A stretch of 64,000 nucleotides of DNA from Candidatus Aminicenantes bacterium (GTDB lineage Bacteria > Acidobacteriota > Aminicenantia > Aminicenantales > UBA4085): assembly GCA_026393855.1 (NCBI GenBank), contig JAPKZJ010000114.1:1-64000 (forward strand). The letters are read 5' to 3'. The notes under the pieces were generated by a model. It ran no database searches, had not been told where the DNA came from, and saw only the letters and a list, made by a program, of their open reading frames with translations. Of the stretch, positions 55,361 through 62,720 are shown piece after piece; position 1 is the first letter of the stretch, and the number at the start of each line of letters is the position of its first letter. Made by a program: the position numbers and the translations under genes.

Positions 55361-56413
55361 ATGAGCCATTCGACCAGCCGCCGTGATTTCCTCAAGTCGG
55401 GCGCCGTGCTGGGTGCGGCCGCCTTGGCCGCAACCTCGCCCCTGCGGGCTGCTCCGCCGCAGGCGGCCGCCAAGCCGGGACTCCGGGCCGTGGCTTCTGG
55501 AAACGGCATCCGGGCCACCGAGAAGGCGATGGAGCTTCTCCGCTCCGGCGCCGACCCGGTGGACGCCGTCATCGCCGGCGTCAACATCGTCGAGGATGAT
55601 CCCAACGACATGTCCGTCGGCTACGGGGGTCTGCCCAACGAAGAAGGGGAGGTCGAGCTGGACGCCTCGGTCATGCACGGCCCGACCCACGCCAGCGGCG
55701 CGGTGGCCGCCATCAAGAACATCAAAAATCCTTCCAAGGTCGCCAAGCTGGTCATGGAACGGACCAACCACTGCCTGATCGTCGGCGAAGGGGCTTTGAA
55801 GTTCGCCCTGGCCTACGGCTTCCAGAAGGAAAACCTCCTGACGGAGAAGGCCCGCGAAGCCTGGCTGCGCTGGAAGGAGAGCCTGTCCGACAAGGACGCC
55901 TGGTACCCGCCGGCCAAGAACCTGCCCGCCGATCTGCAGGCCGTGCTGATGACCTACGGCACCATCAACTGCTTGGCTCTCGACGGCAAGGGCGATCTGG
56001 GCGGCGTGACGACGACGAGCGGACTGTCCTGGAAGCGGCCGGGGCGGGTGGGGGATTCGCCCATCATCGGAGCCGGCCTTTACATCGACAACACCATCGG
56101 CGGGGCCGGGTCGACCGGCTTCGGCGAGGTCAACATCCTGAACCTGAGCAGCTTCCAGATCGTCCAATTCATGGGCCAGGGGATGTCGCCGGAGCAGGCC
56201 TGTCTCAAGCAGCTGGAGCGGGTGGCCGACAAGGCCCGCCTGCATCCGCGCCTGCACGGCAGCGACGGCCGGCCCAACTTCGGCATGAGCTACTACGCCC
56301 TCAACAAGAAGGGGGAGTTCGGCGCCGCGATGATGACCGGCCCGGCCAAGTTCGCCGTCCACGACGGGACGACCAACGCCATGCGGGACGCGGCCTACCT
56401 GTTCAAGGCCTGA
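55361..56413 (+). CDS. Tat-exported N4-(beta-N-acetylglucosaminyl)-L-asparaginase / isoaspartyl peptidase family
   Basis: 350 residues. The twin-arginine signal SRRDFLKSG opens the protein. The Ntn-hydrolase nucleophile is the Thr of YGTINCLALDGKGDLGG, expected to be exposed by self-cleavage; 'VGDSPIIGAGLYIDN' and 'GSTGFGEV' line the pocket. 'NEEGEVELDASVMHG' and 'VMERTNHCLIVGEGA' are family motifs. It would cleave glycosylasparagine or isoaspartyl bonds in the periplasm. RBS GAGGAG. Confidence 0.9.
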   Translation: MSHSTSRRDFLKSGAVLGAAALAATSPLRAAPPQAAAKPGLRAVASGNGIRATEKAMELLRSGADPVDAVIAGVNIVEDDPNDMSVGYGGLPNEEGEVELDASVMHGPTHASGAVAAIKNIKNPSKVAKLVMERTNHCLIVGEGALKFALAYGFQKENLLTEKAREAWLRWKESLSDKDAWYPPAKNLPADLQAVLMTYGTINCLALDGKGDLGGVTTTSGLSWKRPGRVGDSPIIGAGLYIDNTIGGAGSTGFGEVNILNLSSFQIVQFMGQGMSPEQACLKQLERVADKARLHPRLHGSDGRPNFGMSYYALNKKGEFGAAMMTGPAKFAVHDGTTNAMRDAAYLFKA

Positions 56414-57092
56414 TCTCGCCGTCACGGCCGGATCCGTCCCGCTCCAGGACAAGAGCCGAAAAACCGCGAGCGGCAAGCGCGGCGGCGATACGGTCGGCCT
56501 CGTTGCGCCCGGAACCGGGGATGCGGACCCTGTAATAGACGCCACCGTCCGCGGGTGTGCGCATTACGCGGAGGCTTGGATAGTCGCTTTTCAGCTGCGC
56601 GGCCAGCGCTTGGGCGTTGGCCTCAACCGTGAAGGCGCCGGCCTGGACGTAGTAATGCGGCGCGGAGCCGGCGGGGGGGGCCTCCAAGATTTCCAACCGG
56701 ACCCGGACCGTGCCGGGCCCGACCATGTCCAGGCCTCGGGCCGCGGCCAGGGACAGATCGATGATCCGATCGTCCACGAACGGACCGCGGTCGTTGATCC
56801 GGACGCGAACCTGCCGGCCGTTCTCGAGGTTGGTGACGAGAACCTTGGTGTTGAACGGCAGCGTGCGATGAGCCGCCGTCATCTCGTTCATGTCGTAGAC
56901 CTCGCGGTTGGAGGTTGCCCGGCCCTGAAAGCCCGGCCCGTACCAGGACGCGATCCCCGTTTCAAGCGCGCTTCGGGCGACGGGACCGGAAGCAGGCGAG
57001 GGGAGCCTGGTGCAGAAAGTCAGCCCTAGGAGCGAGGCCATAAGAAGCGGCCCCAGGCCCGACGGGCGGACGTGCCGACGGCTGGTCTTCAT
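56403..57092 (-). CDS. RlpA-like protein with SPOR domain
   Basis: 229 residues from the ATG at 57092; longer starts have weaker signals. The double-psi barrel is complete: GIASWYGPGFQGRATSNREVYDMNEMTAAHRTLPF begins it (contains the conserved Tyr and His) and 'RVRINDRGPFVDDRIIDLSLAAARGL' ends it. A SPOR domain follows (about 160-225). RlpA proteins cleave or bind denuded glycan at septa. The N-terminal hydrophobic stretch ending LTFC may be a lipobox. Its end overlaps the asparaginase gene by 11 nt. Confidence 0.87.
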   Translation of the reverse strand: MKTSRRHVRPSGLGPLLMASLLGLTFCTRLPSPASGPVARSALETGIASWYGPGFQGRATSNREVYDMNEMTAAHRTLPFNTKVLVTNLENGRQVRVRINDRGPFVDDRIIDLSLAAARGLDMVGPGTVRVRLEILEAPPAGSAPHYYVQAGAFTVEANAQALAAQLKSDYPSLRVMRTPADGGVYYRVRIPGSGRNEADRIAAALAARGFSALVLERDGSGRDGEIRP

Positions 57093-57196
57093 GACGAACC
57101 TAGCATGCCAGGGAAGGCGCGGATCGGCCATCACCGAACAGGGTGAATCCGGCGTTGATATTCCCGTGGCGCAGGGTCACCCCTAGCGGTGAGGAG

Positions 57197-57216
57197 CGGC
57201 GCCTCCGTTGGCGCCG
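57197..57216. repeat. intergenic 7-bp hairpin
   Basis: CGGCGCC (57197-57203) and GGCGCCG (57210-57216) around a 6-nt loop, upstream of the VanZ gene. No T tract follows. The rest of the 57093-57271 gap shows nothing else clear. Confidence 0.35.
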
Positions 57217-57258
57217 TCGAAGCTCCGGCCCGTCCTTGGGGGTCTCTCGCGGATGAGG

Positions 57259-57264
57259 TAGAAT
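57259..57264 (+). promoter_or_regulatory. -10 box adjacent to the VanZ start codon
   Basis: TAGAAT with 7 nt to the ATG at 57272; no ribosome site in between. -35 weak. Confidence 0.45.
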
Positions 57265-57271
57265 ATCGAGC

Positions 57272-57676
57272 ATGGTCAAGATCGGGGATCAAGCGCGGCG
57301 TTGGCTGGCTTTCGCGCCGGCCGTCCTTTATTATGCCGGGATCTTCTGGCTGTCCTCGAGAAGTCATCCGCCGTCCCTGCCTTCGTTTCCGCTGGCCGAC
57401 AAGGTCGCGCACGTCTTTCTCTATACCGGCTTCGGGGCCGGGCTCCGTTTCGCCTGCGGCCGGTTCCTCCGGGAAAGGCCAGGGGCCGTTTTCGGAGCGG
57501 CTTTCGCCCTCGGCCTGCTGGGCGGCATCCTCGACGAGATCCACCAGGCTTTCGTGCCCCTGCGGGATTCCAACGTCTGGGACGCCGCCGCCGACGCCCT
57601 GGGCGTCTTGGCCGGCATCGTCATCTTCGCCTGGATTGCCGTCCGATGGAGGGCTTCTTCTCGAGCCCGGGATTGA
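57272..57676 (+). CDS. VanZ-family membrane protein
   Basis: 134 residues, four hydrophobic segments. 'YYAGIFWLSSRSHPP', 'ADKVAHVFLYTGFGAGLRF', 'GLLGGILDEIHQAFVPLRDSNVWDAAADALGVLAG' are characteristic. VanZ proteins give low-level teicoplanin resistance in enterococci, but most relatives have no known role. It is apparently leaderless. It precedes the cytochrome operon, which has its own promoter. Confidence 0.9.
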   Translation: MVKIGDQARRWLAFAPAVLYYAGIFWLSSRSHPPSLPSFPLADKVAHVFLYTGFGAGLRFACGRFLRERPGAVFGAAFALGLLGGILDEIHQAFVPLRDSNVWDAAADALGVLAGIVIFAWIAVRWRASSRARD

Positions 57677-57688
57677 CGGCCGGGCGTC

Positions 57689-57717
57689 TTGACTCCGGCC
57701 GCCTCTTTTCCTATTAT
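57689..57717 (+). promoter_or_regulatory. promoter of the multiheme cytochrome-porin operon
   Basis: TTGACT (57689-57694), 17-nt spacer, TATTAT (57712-57717), 13 nt before the ATG of the decaheme gene. AGGA lies ahead of the ATG. Confidence 0.75.
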
Positions 57718-57730
57718 ACCTATAGGAAAT

Positions 57731-58696
57731 ATGATTCGAGAAGCCGAACACCCGAATGCCTTAAAGTTTCTGCCGGCGGCCGCCCTGGCCTTGGCGCTCG
57801 CGGCCGCGCCGGCCTGCGGGCTCCTGAACAATCCAACCCGGGCCGGACAGGGCGGCGACGCCTCGACGAAGCTCGTCCACGGCTTAAACTTGGGCGGCCA
57901 GGCCCACGCCGACGGGCTCTGCCGGCCGCTGGAAAACTGCACGGCCTGCCATGGCGCCGATTTGAAAGGCGGGACGAGCGGACAGCCTTCCTGTTTTTCG
58001 TGCCATGCCGACCTTTGGATTCGGCCCAACTGCGGGCAGGGAACGACTTCCCATACCGTCTCTCTCAAAGGCATCATGCATAAACCGGAGTATTGCCAGC
58101 CGCTGGCGAACTGCACGGCCTGCCATGGCGCCGACCTGCGGGGAGGCCCGGGCGGGATTCCCGGCTGCACCGCTTGCCATGGGGCCCTTTGGACCGCCCC
58201 GAACTGCGGCCAAACCGCCCATACCGTAAACCTGGGCGGGAAGATGCACGCGCTGAACTATTGCAACCCGGAGGCCAACTGCACGGGGTGCCACGGCGCC
58301 GGCTTGCAGGGCGGGCCGAACGGCGCCCCATCTTGCACGTCGTGCCACGGGACGAAATGGACCAACCCGGATTGCGGCAAGAATACCCACACCGTCAACC
58401 TGGGCGGAGTTTTTCACGCCTCCGAATACTGCCGGCCTTATCAGAACTGCGTCTCGTGCCACGGGACGGATCTGCGCGGCGGCGCGAATGGGGCCGCCTC
58501 CTGCTTGAAGTGCCACGATCAGAAAAAATGGATGAACTGCGGCACGACCCAGCACACCGACAGCCAGGAAGGCGTCAAGCACGCCCGAAACAAAAAGAAC
58601 GCCCCCACCGACTGCACGCCCTGCCACGGCTCCGACTTGCGGGGCGGGCCGAACGGGGAGCCATCCTGTTACAAGTGTCACGGCAAGGCATGGTGA
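57731..58696 (+). CDS. decaheme c-type cytochrome built of five diheme modules (lipoprotein)
   Basis: 321 residues. Ten CxxCH heme sites are at C70, C88, C128, C146, C184, C202, C240, C258, C295 and C313, in five modules of about 56 residues. A module reads H-T-V-x-L-x-G-x-x-H, YC-x-P, N-C-T-x-CHG-x-D-L-x-GG, S-C-x-x-CHG, xx-NCG. Two His per module could be distal ligands, and the extra Cys pair (YCxP and NCG) is repeated in modules 1-4 and may form disulfides. N-terminal segment ends APAC, a plausible lipobox, so the protein should be on the outer membrane. First gene of the porin-cytochrome operon. Confidence 0.9.
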   Translation: MIREAEHPNALKFLPAAALALALAAAPACGLLNNPTRAGQGGDASTKLVHGLNLGGQAHADGLCRPLENCTACHGADLKGGTSGQPSCFSCHADLWIRPNCGQGTTSHTVSLKGIMHKPEYCQPLANCTACHGADLRGGPGGIPGCTACHGALWTAPNCGQTAHTVNLGGKMHALNYCNPEANCTGCHGAGLQGGPNGAPSCTSCHGTKWTNPDCGKNTHTVNLGGVFHASEYCRPYQNCVSCHGTDLRGGANGAASCLKCHDQKKWMNCGTTQHTDSQEGVKHARNKKNAPTDCTPCHGSDLRGGPNGEPSCYKCHGKAW

Positions 58697-58703
58697 GCCG
58701 GCT

Positions 58704-59675
58704 ATGCGAAAAGAATCGATTCTATCTCTGAAATCCCTGGCCGCCGGACTGGGCCTCGGCGCCTGCGCCCTGGTTCTCATTTGGACTTTTTCGGCCTGCC
58801 GCGCGACTTTGCCCACGGGTGGACCGCAAACCATTCCCGTGCCGGCGGCCAAGCCCGTCTCGGACGAGGTCAAGGCCCATGCCGATACGGGATTCCCGCT
58901 GGAAGGGCGGCACGCCGAGCTCGAGTGCGACGCCTGCCACGGCGGCAAACAGGGGCCCAAGCCGGACTGCAAGACCTGCCATACCCCGCCTCACGAGCCC
59001 GGCCTGAAGAAGACGTGCGTGACCTGCCACACCCCCGGGCATCCTTTCGCCGAGGTCAAGTTCAAGCATCCGGCCAAGGGACTGTTCACGACCCACCAGG
59101 GTGTGGCCTGCCTGGCCTGCCATCCCGGCCGAAAATTCCTGTCCGCCAATCGGGCCTGCGCTTCCTGTCACACCGATTTCCACAAAGGGGCTCAAAACCG
59201 GGACTGTTCGGTCTGCCACCGCGGCGGCGATTGGACCAACATCCGATTCAACCACAGCGGCACGGGCTTGCCCTTGATGGGCGCCCACAAGGCCCTGGAG
59301 TGCGGCGACTGCCATCGCGACATGCAAACCTTCCGGATCACGCCCCGGCCCTCGTCCTGCGCCGTCTGCCATGACGCCGCCTACCGGAGCTCGCCGTTTC
59401 CCCATGCCGCCTACGGCGCCGGCCGGGACTGCCAGGAGTGCCATCTGCAGGACACCTGGAGCTACGCCCACAGCCCCTTCTGGTTCAACATCCAGACCGG
59501 CTCGATGGCCGGGCTCGACTGCGCCTCCTGCCACAAGACGCCCGGCAGCTACCGCGAGTATTCCTGCCACGACTGCCATAAGGGCCACACCGGCGATCGC
59601 AACGGCCGCTGCCTGGATTGCCATCCCGGCGGTTTCCCGAACGGCGCGCAGATTTCCGGGCGGAGGCCGTCGTGA
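58704..59675 (+). CDS. dodecaheme c-type cytochrome
   Basis: 323 residues with twelve CxxCH motifs (CDACH, CKTCH, CVTCH, CLACH, CASCH, CSVCH, CGDCH, CAVCH, CQECH, CASCH, CHDCH, CLDCH). Many additional His residues (e.g. HPFAEVKFKHP, DFHKGAQ, RFNHSG, FPHAAYG) can be distal ligands, as in cytochrome c3/c7-type wires. The N-terminus has a hydrophobic segment ending FSAC, a weak lipobox, so anchoring in a membrane is likely. It starts 7 nt after the decaheme stop. Confidence 0.9.
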   Translation: MRKESILSLKSLAAGLGLGACALVLIWTFSACRATLPTGGPQTIPVPAAKPVSDEVKAHADTGFPLEGRHAELECDACHGGKQGPKPDCKTCHTPPHEPGLKKTCVTCHTPGHPFAEVKFKHPAKGLFTTHQGVACLACHPGRKFLSANRACASCHTDFHKGAQNRDCSVCHRGGDWTNIRFNHSGTGLPLMGAHKALECGDCHRDMQTFRITPRPSSCAVCHDAAYRSSPFPHAAYGAGRDCQECHLQDTWSYAHSPFWFNIQTGSMAGLDCASCHKTPGSYREYSCHDCHKGHTGDRNGRCLDCHPGGFPNGAQISGRRPS

Positions 59676-60970
59676 AGAGCTCCCTGGCCGCGTGGATCCT
59701 AGGGGCCGCCTTGGCCCTGGCCCCGCGGCCCGGATCCGGCCAGACCGCTCCCGTGCCCGCACCCGCGCCCGCTTCCGAGCCGGCCGTCCGGCTGAAGGGC
59801 GTTCTCTCGCTGCGCTACGCCTATTCCGGATCGTCCGCGGCGTCGACGATCGGCAATTCGCTGCGCCTGACCGGTGCCTTCCGGTTGACCGCCTTGGGCG
59901 ATAAGATCAGCCTCCGCTATCGGAGCCATCACTGGATCAACTTCCAGCACACGCCCAACTCGGTGCTCGAAAGCCCGTACGAGAACCGGCACATCCTGCA
60001 GACCGTCGCCCTGGATACCGACGGGCTTATCGCACCCGGCGTCAAGACGACCCTGGGCCGATTCTTCCCCGATTTCGACTACGCCAGCATCCCGGTGATG
60101 GACGGCGGATCGGCCGGATGGGAAGGGGGCGGGTTCTCGGTCCGGGCCGCGGCCGGCCGGATGTTCGATATCTGGACCGGGAAGGAAAGCGGCTCGGATC
60201 TGTTCACGGCCGCCCAGATCAAGGTCAAGAAGCCCGGATTCAGCGCCAGCCTGGGCTGGAACGCGGGCCGTTTCCTGGGCCTCCTGCAGAAGGAGATTCC
60301 GGCCGGCGTGAGTGTCTCCCTGAACCAGACCGTTTGGCTAGAGGCCTATGGCAGCTACGACCTCGAGCGCAGCGATGTCGCCCGGGCCGGCTTCAGCGCC
60401 TCCTGGCACGGCGACTCGACCACGTTCTCCGTCCTGGCCTCGATCTGGCGGAATCCGTTCGACCAGCTCTATATCCTCGACCGGACGCGCGCCTCCGCCT
60501 CCTGGGGCTTGTTCGACGCGGCGACTCCGGCTCTCTACCGCGACTTGCGAGTGACGGGCGGCTGGAGCGGCGCCGGCTGGGGCCTGCGCGGTTCGCTGGG
60601 AGCCATGTCGGGCGTCCGGTCGGGTTGGCTGGGCAGCGCTTCGATCACGACACCGCCCGTCCTCGGCATCCGGCTGACGGCCGGCGGACAGGCCATGCGC
60701 ACGGACATGATCGAATTCTACTCCTTGGATATCGGCACGGAAGGCCAATGGGCCGGCCTGGATCTCCGCCTCCAGACCCAGACTCGGTACTATCAATGGC
60801 GTCCCCGGGCCTCCGGATTCCACAACCTCGATAATTATACGGAGCTGTCCGCCGAGTATCCCCTCAACCGGCACGTCTTCGCCGGTCTCGCGGGCGGCGG
60901 CTATTTCCGGCAGCTGGGCAACGAGCCGTTCAAGCCCCAAGCCGAATTCAGGATGATCATCCGGCTGTAA
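59672..60970 (+). CDS. outer-membrane porin of a porin-cytochrome complex
   Basis: 432 residues from the GTG at 59672 (GGAGG upstream), overlapping the dodecaheme stop by 4 nt. After a signal peptide (to about SGQTAP) the sequence is a barrel of alternating strands: 'VRLKGVLSLRYAYSG', 'DKISLRYRSHHWINF', 'VKTTLGRFFPDFDYASI' and a C-terminal 'FKPQAEFRMIIRL'. No heme motif. Size is close to the OmbB-type porins that sheathe cytochromes in Geobacter, shorter than MtrB. Position and coupling imply it houses one of the cytochromes. Confidence 0.82.
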   Translation: MKSSLAAWILGAALALAPRPGSGQTAPVPAPAPASEPAVRLKGVLSLRYAYSGSSAASTIGNSLRLTGAFRLTALGDKISLRYRSHHWINFQHTPNSVLESPYENRHILQTVALDTDGLIAPGVKTTLGRFFPDFDYASIPVMDGGSAGWEGGGFSVRAAAGRMFDIWTGKESGSDLFTAAQIKVKKPGFSASLGWNAGRFLGLLQKEIPAGVSVSLNQTVWLEAYGSYDLERSDVARAGFSASWHGDSTTFSVLASIWRNPFDQLYILDRTRASASWGLFDAATPALYRDLRVTGGWSGAGWGLRGSLGAMSGVRSGWLGSASITTPPVLGIRLTAGGQAMRTDMIEFYSLDIGTEGQWAGLDLRLQTQTRYYQWRPRASGFHNLDNYTELSAEYPLNRHVFAGLAGGGYFRQLGNEPFKPQAEFRMIIRL

Positions 60971-60976
60971 AGCGGA

Positions 60977-61747
60977 TCAGCGGAAGGCGTTGCGGTCGCA
61001 ATCCCCATCCTCGCAGCCGCAGAGTCGGGTCAGCCGGCGCTTCAGATAAAGAAAGGCCTTCTGCGGGTCCGAGAACATCTTGAACAGCCCGACATCCTCC
61101 GGAGCGATCGTCCCGGCCTTGATCAGGGCTTTGAAATCGATCACTTTGCGCCAGTAGTCCTCTCCATAGAGCACCACGACGACCTCCCGGCGGTCGATCT
61201 TGCCCGTCTGGATGAGGGTCATCGTTTCGAAGAACTCGTCCAGCGTGCCGTAGCCGCCGGGGAAGGCGATGACGGCCTTGGCCTGGGAGATGAGAAAGAA
61301 CTTCCGCATGAAAAAATAGTGGAAGGCGAACGACAGCTCGGGAGAGATATACGGATTCGGAGCCTGCTCCTGCGGCAGAGCGATGTTCATGCCGATGGTC
61401 TTCCCGCCCGCCCGGGCCGCGCCGCGATTGGCGGCTTCCATGATGCCGGGGCCGGCTCCGGTGCAGATGACGAAGTTCTTGCCCTTGGGGCGAAGCGGAA
61501 TGGCCCAGCGGGCCATGCGGAAAGCCAGCTCCTCCGCCTCCCAGTAGTAGCGGTGCAGGCGAGACCGCTTGTCCTCCGGATCGATCCGGGCCGAGCCGAG
61601 GAAGAGCACCGTGGTGTTGACCTTCAACCGGTCGAGCCGGGACTTGGGTTCGATGTATTCGCTTAAAATGCGCAGAGTCCGGGCCTCCGGCGAATTGAGA
61701 AATTCGGCGTTCTCATAGGCCTTCAGCCCGATGGGATGGGAATTCAT
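60977..61747 (-). CDS. LOG-family protein
   Basis: 256 residues from the ATG at 61747, with GAGGTGG upstream. 'FLGSARI', 'VICTGAGPGIMEAANRGAARAGGKTIGMNI' and the motif PGGYGTLDEFFE match the lysine-decarboxylase-like/LOG superfamily. LOG enzymes hydrolyse AMP-type nucleotides to ribose 5-phosphate and base. The C-terminus has an unusual Cys cluster (CGCEDGDC), a possible metal site, not typical of the family. Confidence 0.9.
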   Translation of the reverse strand: MNSHPIGLKAYENAEFLNSPEARTLRILSEYIEPKSRLDRLKVNTTVLFLGSARIDPEDKRSRLHRYYWEAEELAFRMARWAIPLRPKGKNFVICTGAGPGIMEAANRGAARAGGKTIGMNIALPQEQAPNPYISPELSFAFHYFFMRKFFLISQAKAVIAFPGGYGTLDEFFETMTLIQTGKIDRREVVVVLYGEDYWRKVIDFKALIKAGTIAPEDVGLFKMFSDPQKAFLYLKRRLTRLCGCEDGDCDRNAFR

Positions 61748-61768
61748 GTCCACCTCGCGTTCGCCTGC

Positions 61769-61797
61769 ATCATAGTCGAAAGCCATTTTGACATCAA
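61769..61797 (-). promoter_or_regulatory. promoter of the LOG-family gene
   Basis: TTGATG (61797-61792), 17-nt spacer, TATGAT (61774-61769), 21 nt ahead of the start. It overlaps the divergent promoter at 61788-61816. Confidence 0.6.
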
Positions 61798-61816
61798 TCG
61801 GACGCTGTGGTATTTA
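61788..61816 (+). promoter_or_regulatory. promoter reading into structured repeat copy B and purO
   Basis: TTGACA (61788-61793), 17-nt spacer, TATTTA (61811-61816), ending 8 nt before the repeat at 61825. Confidence 0.65.
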
Positions 61817-61824
61817 ATAGCCCG

Positions 61825-61974
61825 AATAAACCCGCTCGATACCCCGGGCTTTGCAATCCTCAGCCGCGAAGCGGATGAGGGCAGGCGCAAGCCCGGGGTA
61901 TGGATAGGGTTCATACTGAGCGGCGCTAATAACCCCGATTTTATAGAAATCGGGGTTTGGCGCCGCGAACGTAT
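61825..61974 (+). repeat. structured dispersed repeat, copy B (two hairpins)
   Basis: 150 nt, same order and strand as 1336-1483. First hairpin arms are 61840-61852 and 61889-61900; the 24-nt core 61858-61881 is inverted exactly relative to copy A. The second hairpin has an uninterrupted outer stem GCGGCGC/GCGCCGC and inner stem ACCCCGATTT/AAATCGGGGT. It ends GCGAACGTAT, 16 nt before the purO start codon, and occupies essentially the whole leader. Confidence 0.9.
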
Positions 61975-61990
61975 CGAACAAGGAGCCGAA

Positions 61991-62719
61991 ATGAACGGGC
62001 CTTGGGAATCCCTGACGCGCATGGTCTATCCCGGCCGCCTCCTGATCATCGGGGGCGATGCCTCGGGCGAGCACCATGTCGTCCTCTATGCCATTACCGG
62101 CCGATCGCCGGCCAGCCAGGCCCGCATGCTCGTGCTGGAGGGCAACGCCGTCTGGACCAAGCCGACCGATCCGGAGATCCTGAAGAAGGGCAACCCGGAG
62201 CTTCTGGTCTACCCGGCCGTCATCTTCGGCCGGGGCATCGCGGCCAGCAACGGGCGGCAGACCGTCGACATCGACACGGACGCCTCCGTAAGCGCCGTGG
62301 CCGCTCTGGACGCCGGGCTCGCCCCCTGGTCATTTGAGCCCGACGCCCCCATCTATACGCCCCGCATCTCCGGCTGCGTCCTGTCTTCGGGTCGGTCCGC
62401 CTTGAGCCTCATCAAAAGGGGCTCGGATGGTCATCCGGTGCGGGCTTTTTACGACCTGGCCGACCGGCCCGGCTGCGGCGCCATGCTGGCGACATATGCC
62501 GGCGAGAACAAGGAGCCCCTGGCCGCCTTTGCCGGCGAGCCGGTCGAGATCGTCCTCGAAAGCACCACCCCCGAGGAGACCGCCGAAGCCGCCTATGCCG
62601 CGCTGCGCCCATCCGGACGGATCGAGGATTTCCGCGTCGCCCTGGTCTGCGTCTTCGCCCGTCGCGACGCCCTCGAGGAGCGCCGTTTGGCCGTCATCAA
62701 CCGCCACGAAAGGACCTGA
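61991..62719 (+). CDS. purO: IMP cyclohydrolase, PurO type
   Basis: 242 residues, AAGGAG ahead of the ATG. Motifs 'YPGRLLIIGGDASGEHHVVLYAITGRSPASQAR', 'NPELLVYPAV', 'VSNG'-like 'AASNGRQTVDI', and 'YTPRISGCVL' match the PurO fold, which cyclises FAICAR to IMP. PurO is typical of archaea; in bacteria this reaction is normally done by the N-terminal half of PurH. It is followed immediately by a stand-alone AICAR transformylase, consistent with a split PurH. Confidence 0.87.
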   Translation: MNGPWESLTRMVYPGRLLIIGGDASGEHHVVLYAITGRSPASQARMLVLEGNAVWTKPTDPEILKKGNPELLVYPAVIFGRGIAASNGRQTVDIDTDASVSAVAALDAGLAPWSFEPDAPIYTPRISGCVLSSGRSALSLIKRGSDGHPVRAFYDLADRPGCGAMLATYAGENKEPLAAFAGEPVEIVLESTTPEETAEAAYAALRPSGRIEDFRVALVCVFARRDALEERRLAVINRHERT

Positions 62720-62720
62720 T

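Noticed and set aside
61817-61990. ZTP (pfl) riboswitch ahead of the purine genes
   Set aside because: The leader is filled by the two-hairpin repeat, which is also found ahead of the acyl-CoA ligase; the conserved pfl pseudoknot sequences are not seen.
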